NCBI GenBank assembly: GCA_019426215.1
Contig: CM033408.1
Span: forward strand, 26,391,953-26,455,952
Direction of reading: 5' to 3'
Origin: Buddleja alternifolia
Lineage: Eukaryota > Streptophyta > Magnoliopsida > Lamiales > Scrophulariaceae
Length of the DNA: 64,000 nucleotides
Shown: one piece after another, positions 47,301 to 59,664 of the stretch
How positions within the stretch are numbered: position 1 is the stretch's first letter
Layout: each line of letters opens with the position of its first letter
Position numbers and translations under genes: made by a program
Notes under the pieces: generated by a model
The model's input: the letters and a program-made list of their open reading frames with translations, nothing else
Database searches by the model: none
What the model was told of the DNA's origin: nothing

Positions 47301-48020
47301 GGACCTCATCTTACCCTTGGCTCTTTGTCTGCTACATCTTCAGTTCAGATAGAAGAGCTCGAGGATGCTTCTCCCCATACCAGTCTTCCTGGACCGACTC
47401 TGGACCCTGGTCTATATATGATATTTCGTTATCTTCTTAAGTTCCTTATTTAATTTCGCGGTTTCATCTTTAGGGATTGCGGCTCCGTTGACATTTTCTC
47501 AAGTTGCCCTACACGAAGCTCGTCATGACATCAGGCATAGATTGACTGATCCCCGGTTGTTAGAAGAACTTCGTTTCCTTCTTGACGAGGCGGATTCGAG
47601 GATGGCTGATTAGTGGTTACCTATGTTTTGAACTGCAAGCGAAGTGTTCGAAAACAGCCTTGTCAAACTTCTTGCCTTCATTGATCAAGGCATGAATCCC
47701 TTCGAAGGAGAGGTGCCCCCTGGCTATGCCCAGCAAATGGATCAACTTCATAGTCATGTTGCTGTCCTAAGAATTCTCGAGTGGATCTCTTGGCTAGGAT
47801 TGCAGTACTAGATGCTCAGATCACTAATCTTCAACTCGAAAGGGATCGTTTGACCAACTCAGTTGACCAAGTCGACCAACACCTATCAACCTTGAACAAT
47901 AGTATAACCGGGTTGACCTACGAGCTCGAAGAAGTAGTCAAACCCGCCTTGCTCAAGAGAGACACTTTTGATTCTGCCTTAGATGTATTGGCCAGTTCTT
48001 CGTATTTCATTAGGTCTTAG
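44385..48020 (+). pseudogene. Spliced plant-mobile-domain gene carried antisense by element C
   Basis: Predicted exons: 44385-45802, 45870-46208, 46282-46600, 46690-46851, 46938-47054, 47134-47409, 47474-48020; introns 2-6 are GT-AG and the later joins keep phase 1. Exon 1 has the full PMD (WIGVIDTFPWFERL, VMDALAYSWHP, GFQTITLEDVALITGL, then TMGPIELASLVLAQFYRM); exon 2 begins with LCSRQFGI; the last exon is a coiled coil (VLDAQITNLQLERDRL). Damage: a 1-bp deletion near 45180, the donor of intron 1 changed (CAG/GG), a stop at the end of 44385-45640 in the second frame, stops in exon 2 (near 45940) and the last exon (near 47612 and 47629). C has one more exon than A in the disordered middle. 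ATG 44385 opens the frame. Confidence 0.82.
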
Positions 48021-48050
48021 ATAAACTCGAATGATGTACCTTAATATTTC

Positions 48051-49375
48051 TTATTTTAATTGTAAGAAATTTTTACCTGTTTCTGGTAGTCTTATGAATA
48101 TTATTGCTTCGTTTTCTTTCCACATACTTTGTGTGTATTTCTTTAAATATTTCGCATTTAAAGCTCTCACATATTCATTCCCATTCAAATATTGAAGCTT
48201 AAAGGAAATCCCTGATAACTTATTCGAAATTAAAAATGGTCCCTCCCACTTAGGTGACCATTTTCCATAAAAATGATCTTTCGTCCCTTCGGGTATAATT
48301 GTTTTCCACACTAAGTCCCCAATTTCAAAGGATCTTGTCTTTAATTTTTTATTGTAACTTTTCTCGATCTTCTTCTTTTGGAGCTCGATTCGTTTTAAAG
48401 CCATAGTTTGCAATATTTCATGATCTAACTATTCAATGTTCATATTTTTGATATATTGTTCCGTTGTAAGATGCATTTGTTCGCAAACTCTTTTCGACTT
48501 GATACTGACTTCTATGGGAATCACAACCTCATGGCCACAAACCAGTTGAAATGGAGATATCCCCAAACTGTCCTTCTTGATTGTTCTCAAATCCCACAAC
48601 GCATCGATTAGCAGTTCGTGCCAATTTCTGGGATTATTCCCTATCATTTTTGAAATGCAACCTTTAATCAATTTATTTGATGATTCAGCTTGCCTGTTTG
48701 CCTGGGTGTAGTACGGTGTTGAATTTAATAACTTAATCCCAAATTGATTTAAGAATTTAAGCATCTCGGTTCTGTTAAAGACTCTGGCTTGATAAAACGT
48801 TACAGATTCACGGATCCCAAATATAGTAATTATATTTTCTTTAATGAACTCCATAACTTTCTTTGAATTGATGTCTTTGAAAGCCTTAGCCTCTATCCAT
48901 TTCGTGAAATAATCAGTAGCGATATATCTATGTTTTCTAGAAGAGGCAGGTTTGATTTCGCCAATGATATCCATAGCCCATCCTCGAAATGGCCATGGTT
49001 TGATTATCGAATTCAATTCGGCTGCAGGCTGTCTTAATATTTTACCAAACCTTTGACATTGCCTGCATCCCTTGGCATAATTTATACAATCTCTTAACAT
49101 TGTTGGCCAATAGTACCCATATCTGTGTATTAACCATCTCATTTTCTACCCCGCTTGAAGGCCCCCACATATTCCTTCGTGCATTTCGGCCATGATGATC
49201 ATGGCATCCTCTAGATCAAGACATTTTAATAAAACTCCCTAGGAGTCTTTTCTGTATAGTTCCTGTTCGTCATAGAAATAATGATGCGCAGTCAATTTTA
49301 GTTTATTCAAGAACCCTCCTTTTGCTGGGTTTTTAAGATATTCCACAATTTCACACCGTCAATCGTCTTTTTCTT
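48051..49375 (-). pseudogene. Integrase of element C
   Basis: Open segments 48429-49142 and 48051-48413. CRQCQRFGKILRQP marks the Cys half of the zinc finger; WAMDIIGEI keeps the first catalytic Asp and YYTQANRQAESSN the Glu, but the second is lost: TVDQA of A reads VTFYQA here (TAT at 48792-48794). The C-terminal domain has FEIGDLVWKTI and KWEGPFLI. Upstream of 49142 there are several stops. Its stop is 30 bp from the PMD stop. Confidence 0.87.
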
Positions 49376-51425
49376 TCATAATGTCTATTTTATTAATCGA
49401 TATGTGTCTATGTTCGAAAGGTAAGACCGTTCTTGGTTCGGGCCAGATTGCTGATTCGAGCAAAATAGGGTCTAATTTGTAGTCCGAAGCTATCTGAGCC
49501 AAATCGTTCGCCATCTGATTACTTTCCCTTGGTACATTGGTGACTTTGACGGTATTAAAATTCTTTAAAAGTTCGTGTACTCAAGCGAATGAGGCTATCG
49601 CCAATCGGCTTACACATTTAAAGATTCCCTTCACTTGATTTATAATTAATTGGGAATCGCCCCTTATCTCAATATTCCTAACATTCATTTCGAGTAAAAC
49701 CTCCAAGCCTAATATGAGAGGTTCGTATTCTGCTCTATTGTTTGTACATTCACCCTCAATTTTCGCGTATATTTTGGTGATTTCTTTGTTTGGAGATACT
49801 ATGTATAGTCCAATACCCGCAATTTTTTGGGTACTTGATCCATCGAAATGGAGTGTCCACGGTACCAAGTCCATAAATTCGATTTCGAGATTGTTCAGTG
49901 TATTGGTTTTCGAAGGATGATCAGCTAGGAAATCGGCCAATGCCTGTCCTTTGACAGCTTTCTGAGGCACATAAATGAAATCGAACTGGAGTAAACTTAG
50001 AATCCACTTACTTAGGCTTCCCTTTACTAAAGGTTGATTCATCATGAATTTGATCACGTCCGTTGGGGACACTATTTCTATAATATATGCGGAGAAATAG
50101 TGCCTCAATTTAACAGAAGCGAAATACAGACTAAGGCACCACTTTTCAATAGATGAATACCTTTTTTCTGCTTCCTTCAATAGTCTACTTAAGTAAAAAA
50201 CGGCTTGTTCGAATCCTCTATCGTTTTCTTATACTAAGAGACATCTAATCGAATGATCTGCTGTCGATATGTAAAATCTTAGCTTTTTCCCACTTCGAGG
50301 AGGAATTAAAACTGGTGGTCGAGTGAGGTATCGCTTTATTGCTTTGAAAGCTTCTTGTTGCTCTCTTTTCCAGATAAAATTCTCCCCTTCTCTTAATTGC
50401 AAGCGTGGGGAAAATGCTTTCGTCTTTCCTGCTAAGTTCGATATAAATCTTCGTAGAAAGTTCACCTGTCCTACAAAGCGTTGTAACTCCTTCTTGTTCA
50501 TAGGGGGTTTTGCTTCTAGGATTGCTTTGGCCTTATTCCGATCTACCTTAATTCTTCGATTATGAATCAAGAATCCTAAGAAATTCCAGGCCTTTACTCC
50601 AAAAGCACATTTTAAAGGATTCATTTTTAGGTTAAAATGCCTCATTCGTTCGAAAGCCTCGATCAACGACTTAACATGCTCCTGATGTGTTTGTGCTTTG
50701 ATTACTATGTCATCGATGTAAATCTCCATTGATTTTTCTATGAGAGCATGAAACATATAGTTCATAGTTCTTTGTTAAGTAGCCCCAGCATTCTTTAGGC
50801 CGAAGGGCATTACTGTCCATTCGAAGGTACCTATGGCACCTGGACATCGAAATGCTGTCTTGTTCCTATCACTCTCGGCTATTTTTAACTGGTAATAGCC
50901 TGAGTATCCATCCATAAAGGACATATATTGAAATCGAGCTGCTGTATCAATTAAAATATCGGCCATAGGCATCGGATATTCATCTTTCGGGGTGGCCTTG
51001 TTCAAGTCCCTAAAATCAATGCACACCCGAACTTTACCATTTTTCTTGATAACTGGCACAACATTTGCCAACCACTCTACGTACCTGGTTGGTCTAATGA
51101 ACTTTGCTTCGACCAACTTTTCGATTTCATCTTTGATTGAACCTATTAGGTCAGGCGAGAATCTTCTCGGAGCCTGAATTATTGGTTTGAATTCGGGTTT
51201 TATAGGCAATTCATGTTTGGCTACGGACATATCTATCTCTGGCATCTCGTGATGAACCCAGGCGAAACGGTCCTTATAATCATGTAGAATTTTAATCAAT
51301 TCTTCTTTTTCATTATGCTCTATTTTTGAACTAATGTAAGTCATTCTTGGGTTTTTAAGCATGCCAAGATTAGCTTCTTCTAAAGGATCTTGCATATCTT
51401 GTCTGATATCCTGATCAGGTTCCAA
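49376..51425 (-). pseudogene. RT and dual RNase H of element C
   Basis: RT in 50229-51425 (KVRVCIDFRDLNKAT, MPFGLKNAGAT, YIDDIVIKAQTH) with one stop near 50770. RNase H 1 (FYISTADHS, ADFLADHP) and archaeal-type RNase H 2 (WTLHFDGSS, CTNNRAEYEPL, IEIRGDSQLIINQ) in 49581-50180 and onward. RT and both RNase H modules align with A at 11900-14060. Confidence 0.88.
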
Positions 51426-51885
51426 GATCCCTTCTTCGATTACGTTTTCTATTTTGTGACCTATCTGTCTGACAAGATCATATGTAATAGAATTCGAGTC
51501 AATATTCTCTGATAAACAATACGAATAAGAGAGTAATTTCGAATCAAGTCTCCCTATAGCTAATTACTTAAAAACTTCTTCGATAACATTCTGTTCAGAC
51601 AAATCCATAAAAACAAGAGAAAACAGTTTAACTATTACACTTCGAAAATTCTACTTAAGATTGCCCAACTTCGATTTGGGCCATCTTTTCCTTTTCTTCT
51701 TCGAGCTGGTTTTCAACTTCTTTTCCTTCTGCATCCTCTCCTATGGTGTTTTGGAATACCGGGTCAGACGTCCCCTCCTAGTCTTTCACTTCAAGTTTTT
51801 CGGTGCTGTACCTGGTATTCACAATTTGAGCGTCCACAAGATAAGAATTATTTTCGGCCTTAACTACTTCGAATTCCTCCCCATT

Positions 51886-52896
51886 CTAGCATATTAAAAG
51901 CTGATGTAATGTTGAAGGCAAACAATAGTTTTGATGGACCCAATCCCTTCCGAGCAGGGCGTTAAAGGATGAACTTGTTTTTACCACAAAAAATGCGGAG
52001 TAAGAAACCATAGATCCTACTTTGACCCTACATGGTAACACCCCTAATACTTCCGTGGCCTGTCTCGAAAACCCATATACTGCTACATCAGCAGCTACTA
52101 AGTCTTTTATGGATTTATTTATCATAGTTAAAGTTTTTTTGGGTAAAACATTAACAGTTGCGCCATTATATACTAAAACCCTGTTAATCCTACACCCTGC
52201 GATTTCGGCCTGTACATACAGTGGTTTCATGTGATTGTTATTTATGGTTTCTTTTGAGAATAACAACTCGAGGAAATATTCATGTTCATTCTCTTTTTTC
52301 TTATTTGCATAATTAATGAACTCAAAATAAGGTGGATTACCTTTCTTTGGGGTTGTCAAAACCTCCAAAGCATTCTCTTCCTCATCTGCCTCCCCCATTT
52401 TTGAGGCAAATCCTGTCGGGAGGACCGTTGCCATGTTGCAGTCTTTTTCTCCTTCGAGATTTAAAGCCCTTTGAACAGAGGCTTGTTTCTCGCTTCTCTC
52501 GATTTCGCCTACCATACCATCTTCTGGTATACCGTCCAACAAAATGTACAGATCGTCTCCGTATTCGAAATCTGCCAAGTCATCTTCTCCAACTGTGGCT
52601 GCCTTATCTTGAAGGTTCGTGTCCTTCATCTGGTCACTTAAGCTGTCTATCTCCTTCTCGAGGTCCTCATAGCTCGACCCCTTGACTACCTTCGATTTCA
52701 AGATTCCTTTAGCCAAAGCCTCTTCCTCAATTCTTAGGTTGGCAATCACTGACTTCTGTTGCATCTCCATCGCAATGGCTGCCCTCGAGTACGCCATTTT
52801 TTGGGCTATTGATTTAGCCCTGTTATTTTTGTTAGTTTTGAAATTCTCCCGGTACTCACCTCCTCGAGTGTGACCTCGAGTATGATTGTAAGGCAA
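51886..52896 (-). pseudogene. Protease-containing ORF of element C, active-site Asp lost
   Basis: 336 codons aligned with A 10644-11580. The motif LVDNGA of A reads LVYNGA (TAT at 52168-52170), removing the catalytic aspartate; LLGRDWVH remains. A premature stop follows LLIC. Confidence 0.87.
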
Positions 52897-52983
52897 TCCT
52901 CAGCCCCCTCTTCCTCAGAAATGTCTTTGCGAAGGCATTGGCCCTGGTAATCTGTTGCCGAACTCTTGCCTCGGCCTCTTGTT

Positions 52984-55562
52984 CTAGTTCTCTATTTGTT
53001 GATAGGCGGGGACCCAATTGGGGTCATTTTTGATCACCTGTAACCTCACCAAATCGTAGTGGAGGGTATTGGTGTAGTGATGGCACATGGCCTTCTGTAG
53101 TTTGGTCAAATTGTTCACCACTCGAGCGGGTGTCTCATACTTAGTTTCACATATGGGCATTTCGAGCGCCTGTTTATAAGTTTTTTCTTCGCTTTTCGAC
53201 TTCTCCCTAGGAAGTTCGATTTCCTCCTGTTTTTCCTTCAATTCAATTTTCCCTCTGGGGTCAAGCCCAGGATTCTCTTCTCTGTTGAGGACAAGTGATC
53301 AGACCCCTCTTGAGCTGTTTAGCGACGAAATGTCTGAAAATCTGGCACTGACCCGTAGTGTGGAGGGTGTTCATGTGCCACCTGCACATTCCCTCGAGGC
53401 CTTCATCTTTGACCTTAGGGAAGGTCAGTATTCCTTCGTCAATCAATCTGTTGAACGTTCTTATAGCCACCTTGGTTTCTATAGTGACCTGCAAATCAGA
53501 ACATTCAAGAGTATTAATTTTGAGATTCAGAATGGGAAATGGATCTTCGTCTATGTTAGTTTTCTGAGTGTCAGGAAAAATGAGGTCTTACAAATCTATC
53601 TTTTCCTGGATTAAATTTCGAAATAAAATACAGTCATTTGTGTCATGAGAGAACGCACTATGCCATTTACAATATGATTTACCTTTTATTTCGGTTTTCG
53701 AAGGCATCCTATGTTTTCCTTTAAATTTTAACTTTTTGTTGGCTAGTAGCCAATCGAATATTTGTTCAGTTTTCGTTACATCGAAAGTGTAATTTCTCTC
53801 TTTTTTCGTTTGTAATGACCCAGTCGCCAAGCAGTCTTTCTGTTCGAGGGCTCCACATTGATAGGGATGCCCCTTTATGAACTCTGCCAGGTCGACTTCA
53901 TAAGCTTCTTCGAACACCCATGGGGTTCCTATTTCGAAGGCATTAACGCCTTGATGTTTCCTATTATTTTCCTCCTTAAGCATGTTCTCATATCTTATGG
54001 CACTTTCGGCTAGACTTCTAAAATCAGCAAAAGGCATCCCATTAAATCTTAACCTATATTCGAAGGTCATGTTTTGTTGGGCTAACTGTACAAACTCAGT
54101 TTTGGGCAAATTAAGGTGACATTTAGCTCTTGTTTTCTTAAAACGTTTAAGGAATTCTTCGACTGATTCTCCTACATTCTGTCTTATTTTAGCGAGGTCA
54201 CTCATCAATATCCCCGGATCTGTTAGAGCGAAATGGTTTTGAAATTGGAATTGCATTTCGTCCCATTACTTATGAAATTCGGGGTTAGGCTTATATACCA
54301 ATTAAAGGCCGATCCTGTTAGGGAACTAGGGAAAAACCTTAGCTTGAGAAAATCCTGATCCGAGGCTTCCCGACATTGGCATGTGAACCTGGATAAATGT
54401 TCGAGAGCGGAGACATGGTCGTCTCCAAAAAGTAGGGTGAAATCGGAAATTTTATAATTTCGAGGAAAAAGGAAGTTTCTGTCTATCCAATCAGGATAGG
54501 ACTTCCCTGGCATCAGTCTATGGTTTCTTTGAAAACCCGGTCCATACATCCTCTCAATGAACATTTCGATCTGAGTTTGAATGGGATCAGGAAATTGTCC
54601 TCCAATATTTCCTCCCATATGGGCATCGGGCACAACTTGCCCCCTGCATATGGTACTTGAATATTATTTGGGAATGCGTTAATTCCTTGACCCATGGATG
54701 GATTCAAAAATCCAGGGTTTCCCATAGGGAAAGGAGTATTCGAAACTCCTGGATAAGCCGGCACTTGACCCTGTCCCCCAGGGAATTGCCCTTGTGTAAT
54801 TGTTGTGGGTATTTCGAAGCTACTAAAGCAGTTATTAGTGTGGTAACCTCCGGGTACTTGCCCATAACCGACCGATGGGATCGTGAAATTTGGTCTCGAA
54901 GACTGTGGTTGAAACTGATTCGAATTCATGTTTTGAGGAATACCAGTAGGAGGACGCATGTTTTGAACAAAAGGTTGTTGTCCCACTCCTGCTTGCCCCC
55001 CAGGCATGAATGGGTTTACAAAATTATGTTCATTTACTGGGCATGTATTCGATGTTTGGCCGACTTTGAATCGACTACTCCTGTTTCTGGTTTCTCGAGG
55101 ATAACTAGGTGGGGGTTTTCCTAAATTCACGTGTCTTGTTCGAACTGTTGGTTCTACCGCTATCAGTTGTGACACTTTTTCTATTAGGATGTTGTGTCTT
55201 TCGATTAGTGGTTCCGAGGCATTAACTACCTGGGTGTTCACCATTCTCGAGAAGACATCGCACGTTTGGTTAAATATTTCTCCTAATTCGGTTACAACTC
55301 GAGTAACTTCTCGAGCCAAGCCTTCTTGGGCATTTACAGCAATGTCTTGCACTATTGCAGTAAATATTCAAGCAGATTCTTGAGCTAGTGCTCGATACTG
55401 ATCATTGAATTCCCTTCGTTGATCGTCTCGAGCACCTGTTAAAGTCTGTTTCATGACTTTCACAAATTGCTCATTCATCTTATCCGCTCTAATCCTGTGC
55501 CGAGACACAGGTTGTGTTTCAAGATCATCGTTCGGTTCTTCTCTAGAAGAATCTTCTGACAT
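52984..55562 (-). pseudogene. gag of element C, including zinc-knuckle region
   Basis: ATG at 55562 lies 57 bp from the 5' LTR. Segments: 55562-55368 (ended by a TGA where A has CGA), 55352-54513, 54633-54223, 54256-53588, then knuckle parts 53494-53261 and 53241-52984. Motifs SAFNWYISL, MQFQFQNHFA and CRWHMNTLHTTGQC match A. The frame change between the first part and the capsid part occurs at the same G5 run as in A (plus 54640-54644). Confidence 0.85.
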
Positions 55563-55594
55563 CTTATAACAGATTTACGTAAGTCAAATTCAAA

Positions 55595-55612
55595 ACTCCC
55601 GCTGTGGTCGCC
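55595..55612 (-). promoter_or_regulatory. Primer binding site of C (tRNA-Arg type)
   Basis: On the element strand TGGCGACCACAGCGGGAG; one difference (T to C) from A's site. Confidence 0.78.
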
Positions 55613-55619
55613 AAAAATT

Positions 55620-56316
55620 TGTTTCGTGTTTTTCAAACAAACTACCCTAGGGAAGGATTTCCAATGTTCGATCCAAGCCCCTTGATAATTCACAACTTAG
55701 AATTATCTAGTAACCCCTGCTTATATGTGTTGATGGTGGTTTAAGTCTTGCAAATAATTTTCGTGATGCAATGCTAGTAATAAATTAAGAAATAAACTAA
55801 AACTCGAGTAATTAATCAACAGTTAAAAACTCAAGTAAAAGGTACCTCCATAAATTCTCTGATGATTTCTTCTAGATACAGGAGTAAAGTGCTTGATTAC
55901 AATGCTGCTAGCGAACTAATTTATGCTACCGACTAGTTACTCTAGAATTATACTAAACCTAATTACGTCTACGATTACTACAAACTAATGACAGAAAGAA
56001 AGAAATTTTTTGCAGAGTCTGTCTGATTGTCTCTTTTGTGCCTTTCTTTCTCTGCATATATCCCGATCCGATAAGCCTACGTCTTGTAACTCCTGAAACC
56101 GCTTGCAACCGTTCTTTCAAAATCTCTTGTCTTGGCGTGTATTCTCCAGGGGCGGATTTCTTCGTTCTTTTGGGCTTTTAATTCAATTGATTTCTCTGGC
56201 CCAACAATACATATATCCTATAATGGGCTATTTCTAGAAATGATTTTTCGTTCTTGTTGCTACCGGGCCTTTTGGGCTTCGAAGCCCATTTTTATATTTT
56301 TCTTTTAGTGTAAACA
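55620..56316 (-). repeat. 5' LTR of element C
   Basis: 697 bp, about 4.4% different from the 3' LTR by hand count. Some blocks (AGCAGGGG, TAGATAAT, CTAAGTT on the element strand) also align with A's LTR. Confidence 0.92.
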
Positions 56317-56321
56317 TAGTG

Positions 56322-56773
56322 GTCTACCACTAACATATTTTATTTTTTCATCAATAATTAAAGAGTTTCCAACTACTAAAGAGTTTTAGGTACTACTAAA
56401 TGGTTTTCTACTCCTCAATCGATTCTTTTACTTAATAAATTCAATTATTAATGATTAATTAATTAATTATTTATAGTAAAGTTGGGTATGAAAGTCTTTT
56501 CACAATAGAACAAACAATTGAGTTATTCACACATTGATACATGGGTTAGGTTCGATAGATTAGATTGATATAGTGACTAGTGACCACACACAATAAGTCT
56601 TACTACGAGAGGAAAATTTACTCTCTCGTGCCATTACACATTTAGATTTTTCCCACATGATACCCAACAAATTTCCTTTCGCTATCACTATATTAATGTC
56701 CCATAGTCCTTCACATTAGCTTTCTACCATAATCACAGCACCGAAAGCAACCCTTCATTAGGCGTGCGTCAAT
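56322..56773. other. Intergenic AT-rich DNA
   Basis: Nothing recognised besides short repeated AAAGAGTTT blocks. Confidence 0.5.
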
Positions 56774-57475
56774 CACTACAAGAAAATAGGGCTTCAGAGA
56801 CGGAAAATCAGAGACGGATACGAATCCGTCTCAAATTAGAGACGGAATCTGAGACGGAAATGATATCCGTCTCTGATCTGAGATGGATCACCGACAGACG
56901 TAGGAAACTGTCTCAATTTCATCAATGAATTCCTGAACAATAAATTTAGGGTAAAATAGAGACGGATAAAATTCCATCTCTGAATCCGTCTCTAAATGAA
57001 GGCTTTAAATTACCTAAATTAGAGATGAATTTTTTCCGTTTCTAAATTTCAAACAGAGATTGATTTAGAGACGGAAAAAAAGTCTCATTTTCATCTGCAA
57101 TCAGAGACGGAATCAGAGACGGATTTGAAAATAAAATCTTTATTTTTATTTTGAGATCATAGTAGAGACGGAATTTTTCGTCTCAGTTTGAGACAAATTT
57201 AGAGACGGAAACAAGTCCCATTTTCATCTGCAATCAGAGACGGAATTGAAAATAAAATCTTTATTCTTATTTTGAGACCGAAGTAGAGACGGAATTTTCC
57301 GTCTCATTTTGAGACGGATTTAGAGACGGAAAAAGTCCCATTTTCATCTGCAATCAGAGACGGATTTGAAAAGAAAATCTTTATTCTTATTTTGAGACCG
57401 AAGTAGGGACGAAATTTTCTGTCTCATTTTGAGACGGATATTTCCGTCTCAGATGGAGACGGTGTTTGAGATGGG
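56774..57475. mobile_element. CACTA terminus with AGAGACGGA subterminal repeats
   Basis: Starts CACTACAAGAAAATAGGG, a classic CACTA end, followed by more than 20 copies of (A)GAGACGGA and its complement TCCGTCTC. A ~110-bp segment (CAGAGACGGA..GAGACCGAAGTAGAGACGG) is repeated about three times from 57100 to 57440. No matching TAGTG end appears up to 64000, so this is either a truncated copy or the left end of a long element. Confidence 0.82.
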
Positions 57476-58017
57476 CTATCATACCAGTACATTGAGTTAA
57501 TTTTGTTGTCAAATGTGCTGAAATATTACTTATAGTATATGAGATATCGATGAATTTTTTTTATAATATGTTATAAATAAATGAACAAAAGTTATTATTA
57601 TTGAGGCTCACTAGCCTACTACAAATAAGTATTTTTTTGCCCGATCAAATCTTGTTACGTTCGACTCGGACTAAAAAATTATCAATTTGGTTCGACTTGA
57701 TGTCCACTCCTACCCTAAACCCCAAACCCTAAACTAACCCTAAACCCCAAACAAACCTAAAGACTATATAAAGTGAGGAATTATACCTAAATTGAGGTTA
57801 AGTTGTGATTTTTTTGTAAAAACTAGAGTATCCTGCTTTTTTCTTTAATTGGTTTTGATGAGAGATTTGAACGTGTCAACTATTTAATATATGATGGAGT
57901 TAAAAGGATTGTCTAATTTTTTAATATATCCGCGAGAAGAATAATTCAAATTTTTTAATATATCAGAAAATTAGTTTATATTTTTCATGTATATTTCATA
58001 TGGAAATAAATATGAAA
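57476..58017. other. AT-rich DNA with a telomere-like patch
   Basis: No gene. CCCTAAA-like units (CCCTAAACCCCAAACCCTAA) cluster at about 57713-57755. A short block TGTGCTGAAATATTA recurs in the repeat at 58018-58282. Confidence 0.5.
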
Positions 58018-58282
58018 TTAAAAATAAGAATAAAGTAAAAAGAATAATGTGCTTATTAAGATTTGAACTCTAGACCTCTCTCAAGCTCAAACAAGGTACA
58101 TACCATTACACTAAATCAACTTTATTGTCGAATGTGCTGAAATATTATTTATTCTATATGAGATGAAAATAAATACTTAAATTAAAAATAAGAATAAAGT
58201 AAAAAGAATAATATGCGTACTAAAATTTGAACTTTAAACCTCTCCCAAGCTCACACAATGTACATGCCATTATACTAAGTCA
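58018..58282 (-). repeat. Two direct copies (~100 bp) of a tRNA-like sequence, ~161 bp apart
   Basis: Copies at 58018-58120 and 58179-58281 share TAAAAATAAGAATAAAGTAA and CCATTA(C/T)ACTAA(A/G)TCAAC. On minus each has an A-box-like TTAGTGTAATGG and a B-box-like GAGTTCAAATC, suggesting a tRNA-derived SINE relic. Confidence 0.5.
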
Positions 58283-58584
58283 ACGATAGGATATGGACAC
58301 GGTGACACGGAGTTTTCAAATTCGTTGGATACAACACGATAGGGATACGTGATTATATATATATATATGTATGTATGTATGTATGTATAGATATGTAAAA
58401 TATTGTTCACTAATAATAATTTAAAAGATAAACAAATTAGAATGGCCCATATAATATGAATGTTAAAGGAATAAGCCTAACTTATATAATTAATTATTTG
58501 AAATATTGAATATTTTTTGTTAATTATAATATTTTTTGTTAGTAAATTTTAATATTTTTTGTTAGTAAATTTTTTTTAAAAAAG

Positions 58585-58655
58585 AGGGTATTCCTAAGGT
58601 TCGAACCGGCAGCCTACCCCTTTAAAAAAGTGAGCACTTGCCACTAGAGCATATG
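58585..58655 (-). repeat. tRNA-derived SINE or tRNA-like relic
   Basis: On minus, an A-box-like GCTCTAGTGGCAAGTGCT (58633-58650) and a perfect B box GGTTCGAACC (58599-58608) at tRNA spacing. No convincing anticodon stem or acceptor pairing, so not called as a functional tRNA. Confidence 0.55.
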
Positions 58656-58904
58656 TCAATATGTTACAAATCCTATCTTGCTTTTATAATTACTTATTCA
58701 TTCGAAATCTTAAAAAAAACAAAAAAAAAATTAAGTTTCAGCGCTAAGTCTTCACACTTAGCGCTAAAATTTCAGATGAAAAAAATCAGAAATGTTTGGC
58801 GGGCCAAATGCGTAAAGAAGAAATATATTTCAATTATTATTTAAATTTTCAATCAGATTTTTTTTTTCAATATTTAGGCAAATATGTCTACTTTTTGTCT
58901 TTTG

Positions 58905-59232
58905 ATTTTCTTCTCTCTCTCTCTCTCTCTCTCTCTCCAGGTGGGTTAGCTTAGCCATTCTTTCACCATTTTCAGACAAAACTACCTGGGGTTTCTTCAT
59001 TAATTTCTCTCAAGTAAGAGAAAAACATGGTTCAATCATTTAGAAGTCTTGATTTTTTGATATCTTACTTCAATATCTCTTGATCCTTCTCATTCATTTC
59101 TATTTTTTCTATTTTACAGAGGGTTTTGAAGAAAATATGGGGGAAGAAACAGAGATTTGTGGCTACACTTGAAGGAATGCCAAGTAAATGGATTTGCTTA
59201 ACTTTGAAGTATGGATTTTTGGCTCCAAGAGG
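58905..59232 (+). other. Possible short transcribed locus, unrecognised
   Basis: A (CT)n tract at 58913-58938, of the kind common in plant 5' UTRs, is followed by a possible intron (donor-like GTAAGAG near 59011, acceptor TTTTACAG ending at 59120) and an open stretch 59121-59231 ending AG/GTATAC. The peptide (VLKKIWGKKQRF... WICLTLKYGFLAPRG) matches no family I know. May be a gene remnant or non-coding transcript. Confidence 0.3.
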
Positions 59233-59664
59233 TATACATGTTTTTTTTTCCTCATTTTTTTATATTTTCTTTTTTAATTTGTTCATTCTCTCGTCGCATT
59301 TTGATGGGTGTTGTGAACTAAATCAAGATCTTGAAGGAAAATCTAGATTTTGAAGGAGAAAAAGGTAACTATAAGTGTTAAGACTTACTGTGCTTTAAAA
59401 CCTTTGAAAATTGTGGGACATAAATTGACAAAAGTTAATAATTAATTCTAAGACTATAAAAGCTAAACTTATATTGATCTTGAAATCTTGAATTCTTAGG
59501 GAAAGAAATAAATGATTAGGAAATTACTTCATTTAGCATGAATGGAAACTAGGTAACTATCCCTACACAATCTCCGTTAATTATAACCCTCATTGTAAAA
59601 AGGATAAATTCGCAATAAAGCACATGTAATGAGCAAAAACACAACAGACGCCGTCATTTTTACA
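59233..59664. other. 3' intergenic region of the RKD gene
   Basis: Nothing recognised. A/T-rich runs downstream of the RKD stop could provide polyadenylation. Confidence 0.5.

Larger units (their letters stand above)
43183..56316 (-). mobile_element. Element C: older Tat-lineage retrotransposon related to A, with its own PMD gene
   Basis: LTRs of 697 bp (55620-56316 is its 5' LTR, 43183-43879 its 3' LTR), perfect target duplication TAGTG (43178-43182, 56317-56321). Same module order as A on the minus strand, with the spliced PMD gene on plus. LTRs differ at about 31 sites (~4.4%, hand count), so it is older than A. Protein similarity to A is high throughout, yet LTRs align only in blocks. 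Stops, frameshifts and lost catalytic residues make it inactive. Confidence 0.93.

Noticed and set aside
58585..58655. Functional tRNA gene
   Set aside because: Good A and B boxes but no proper acceptor or anticodon stem; kept as tRNA-derived relic.
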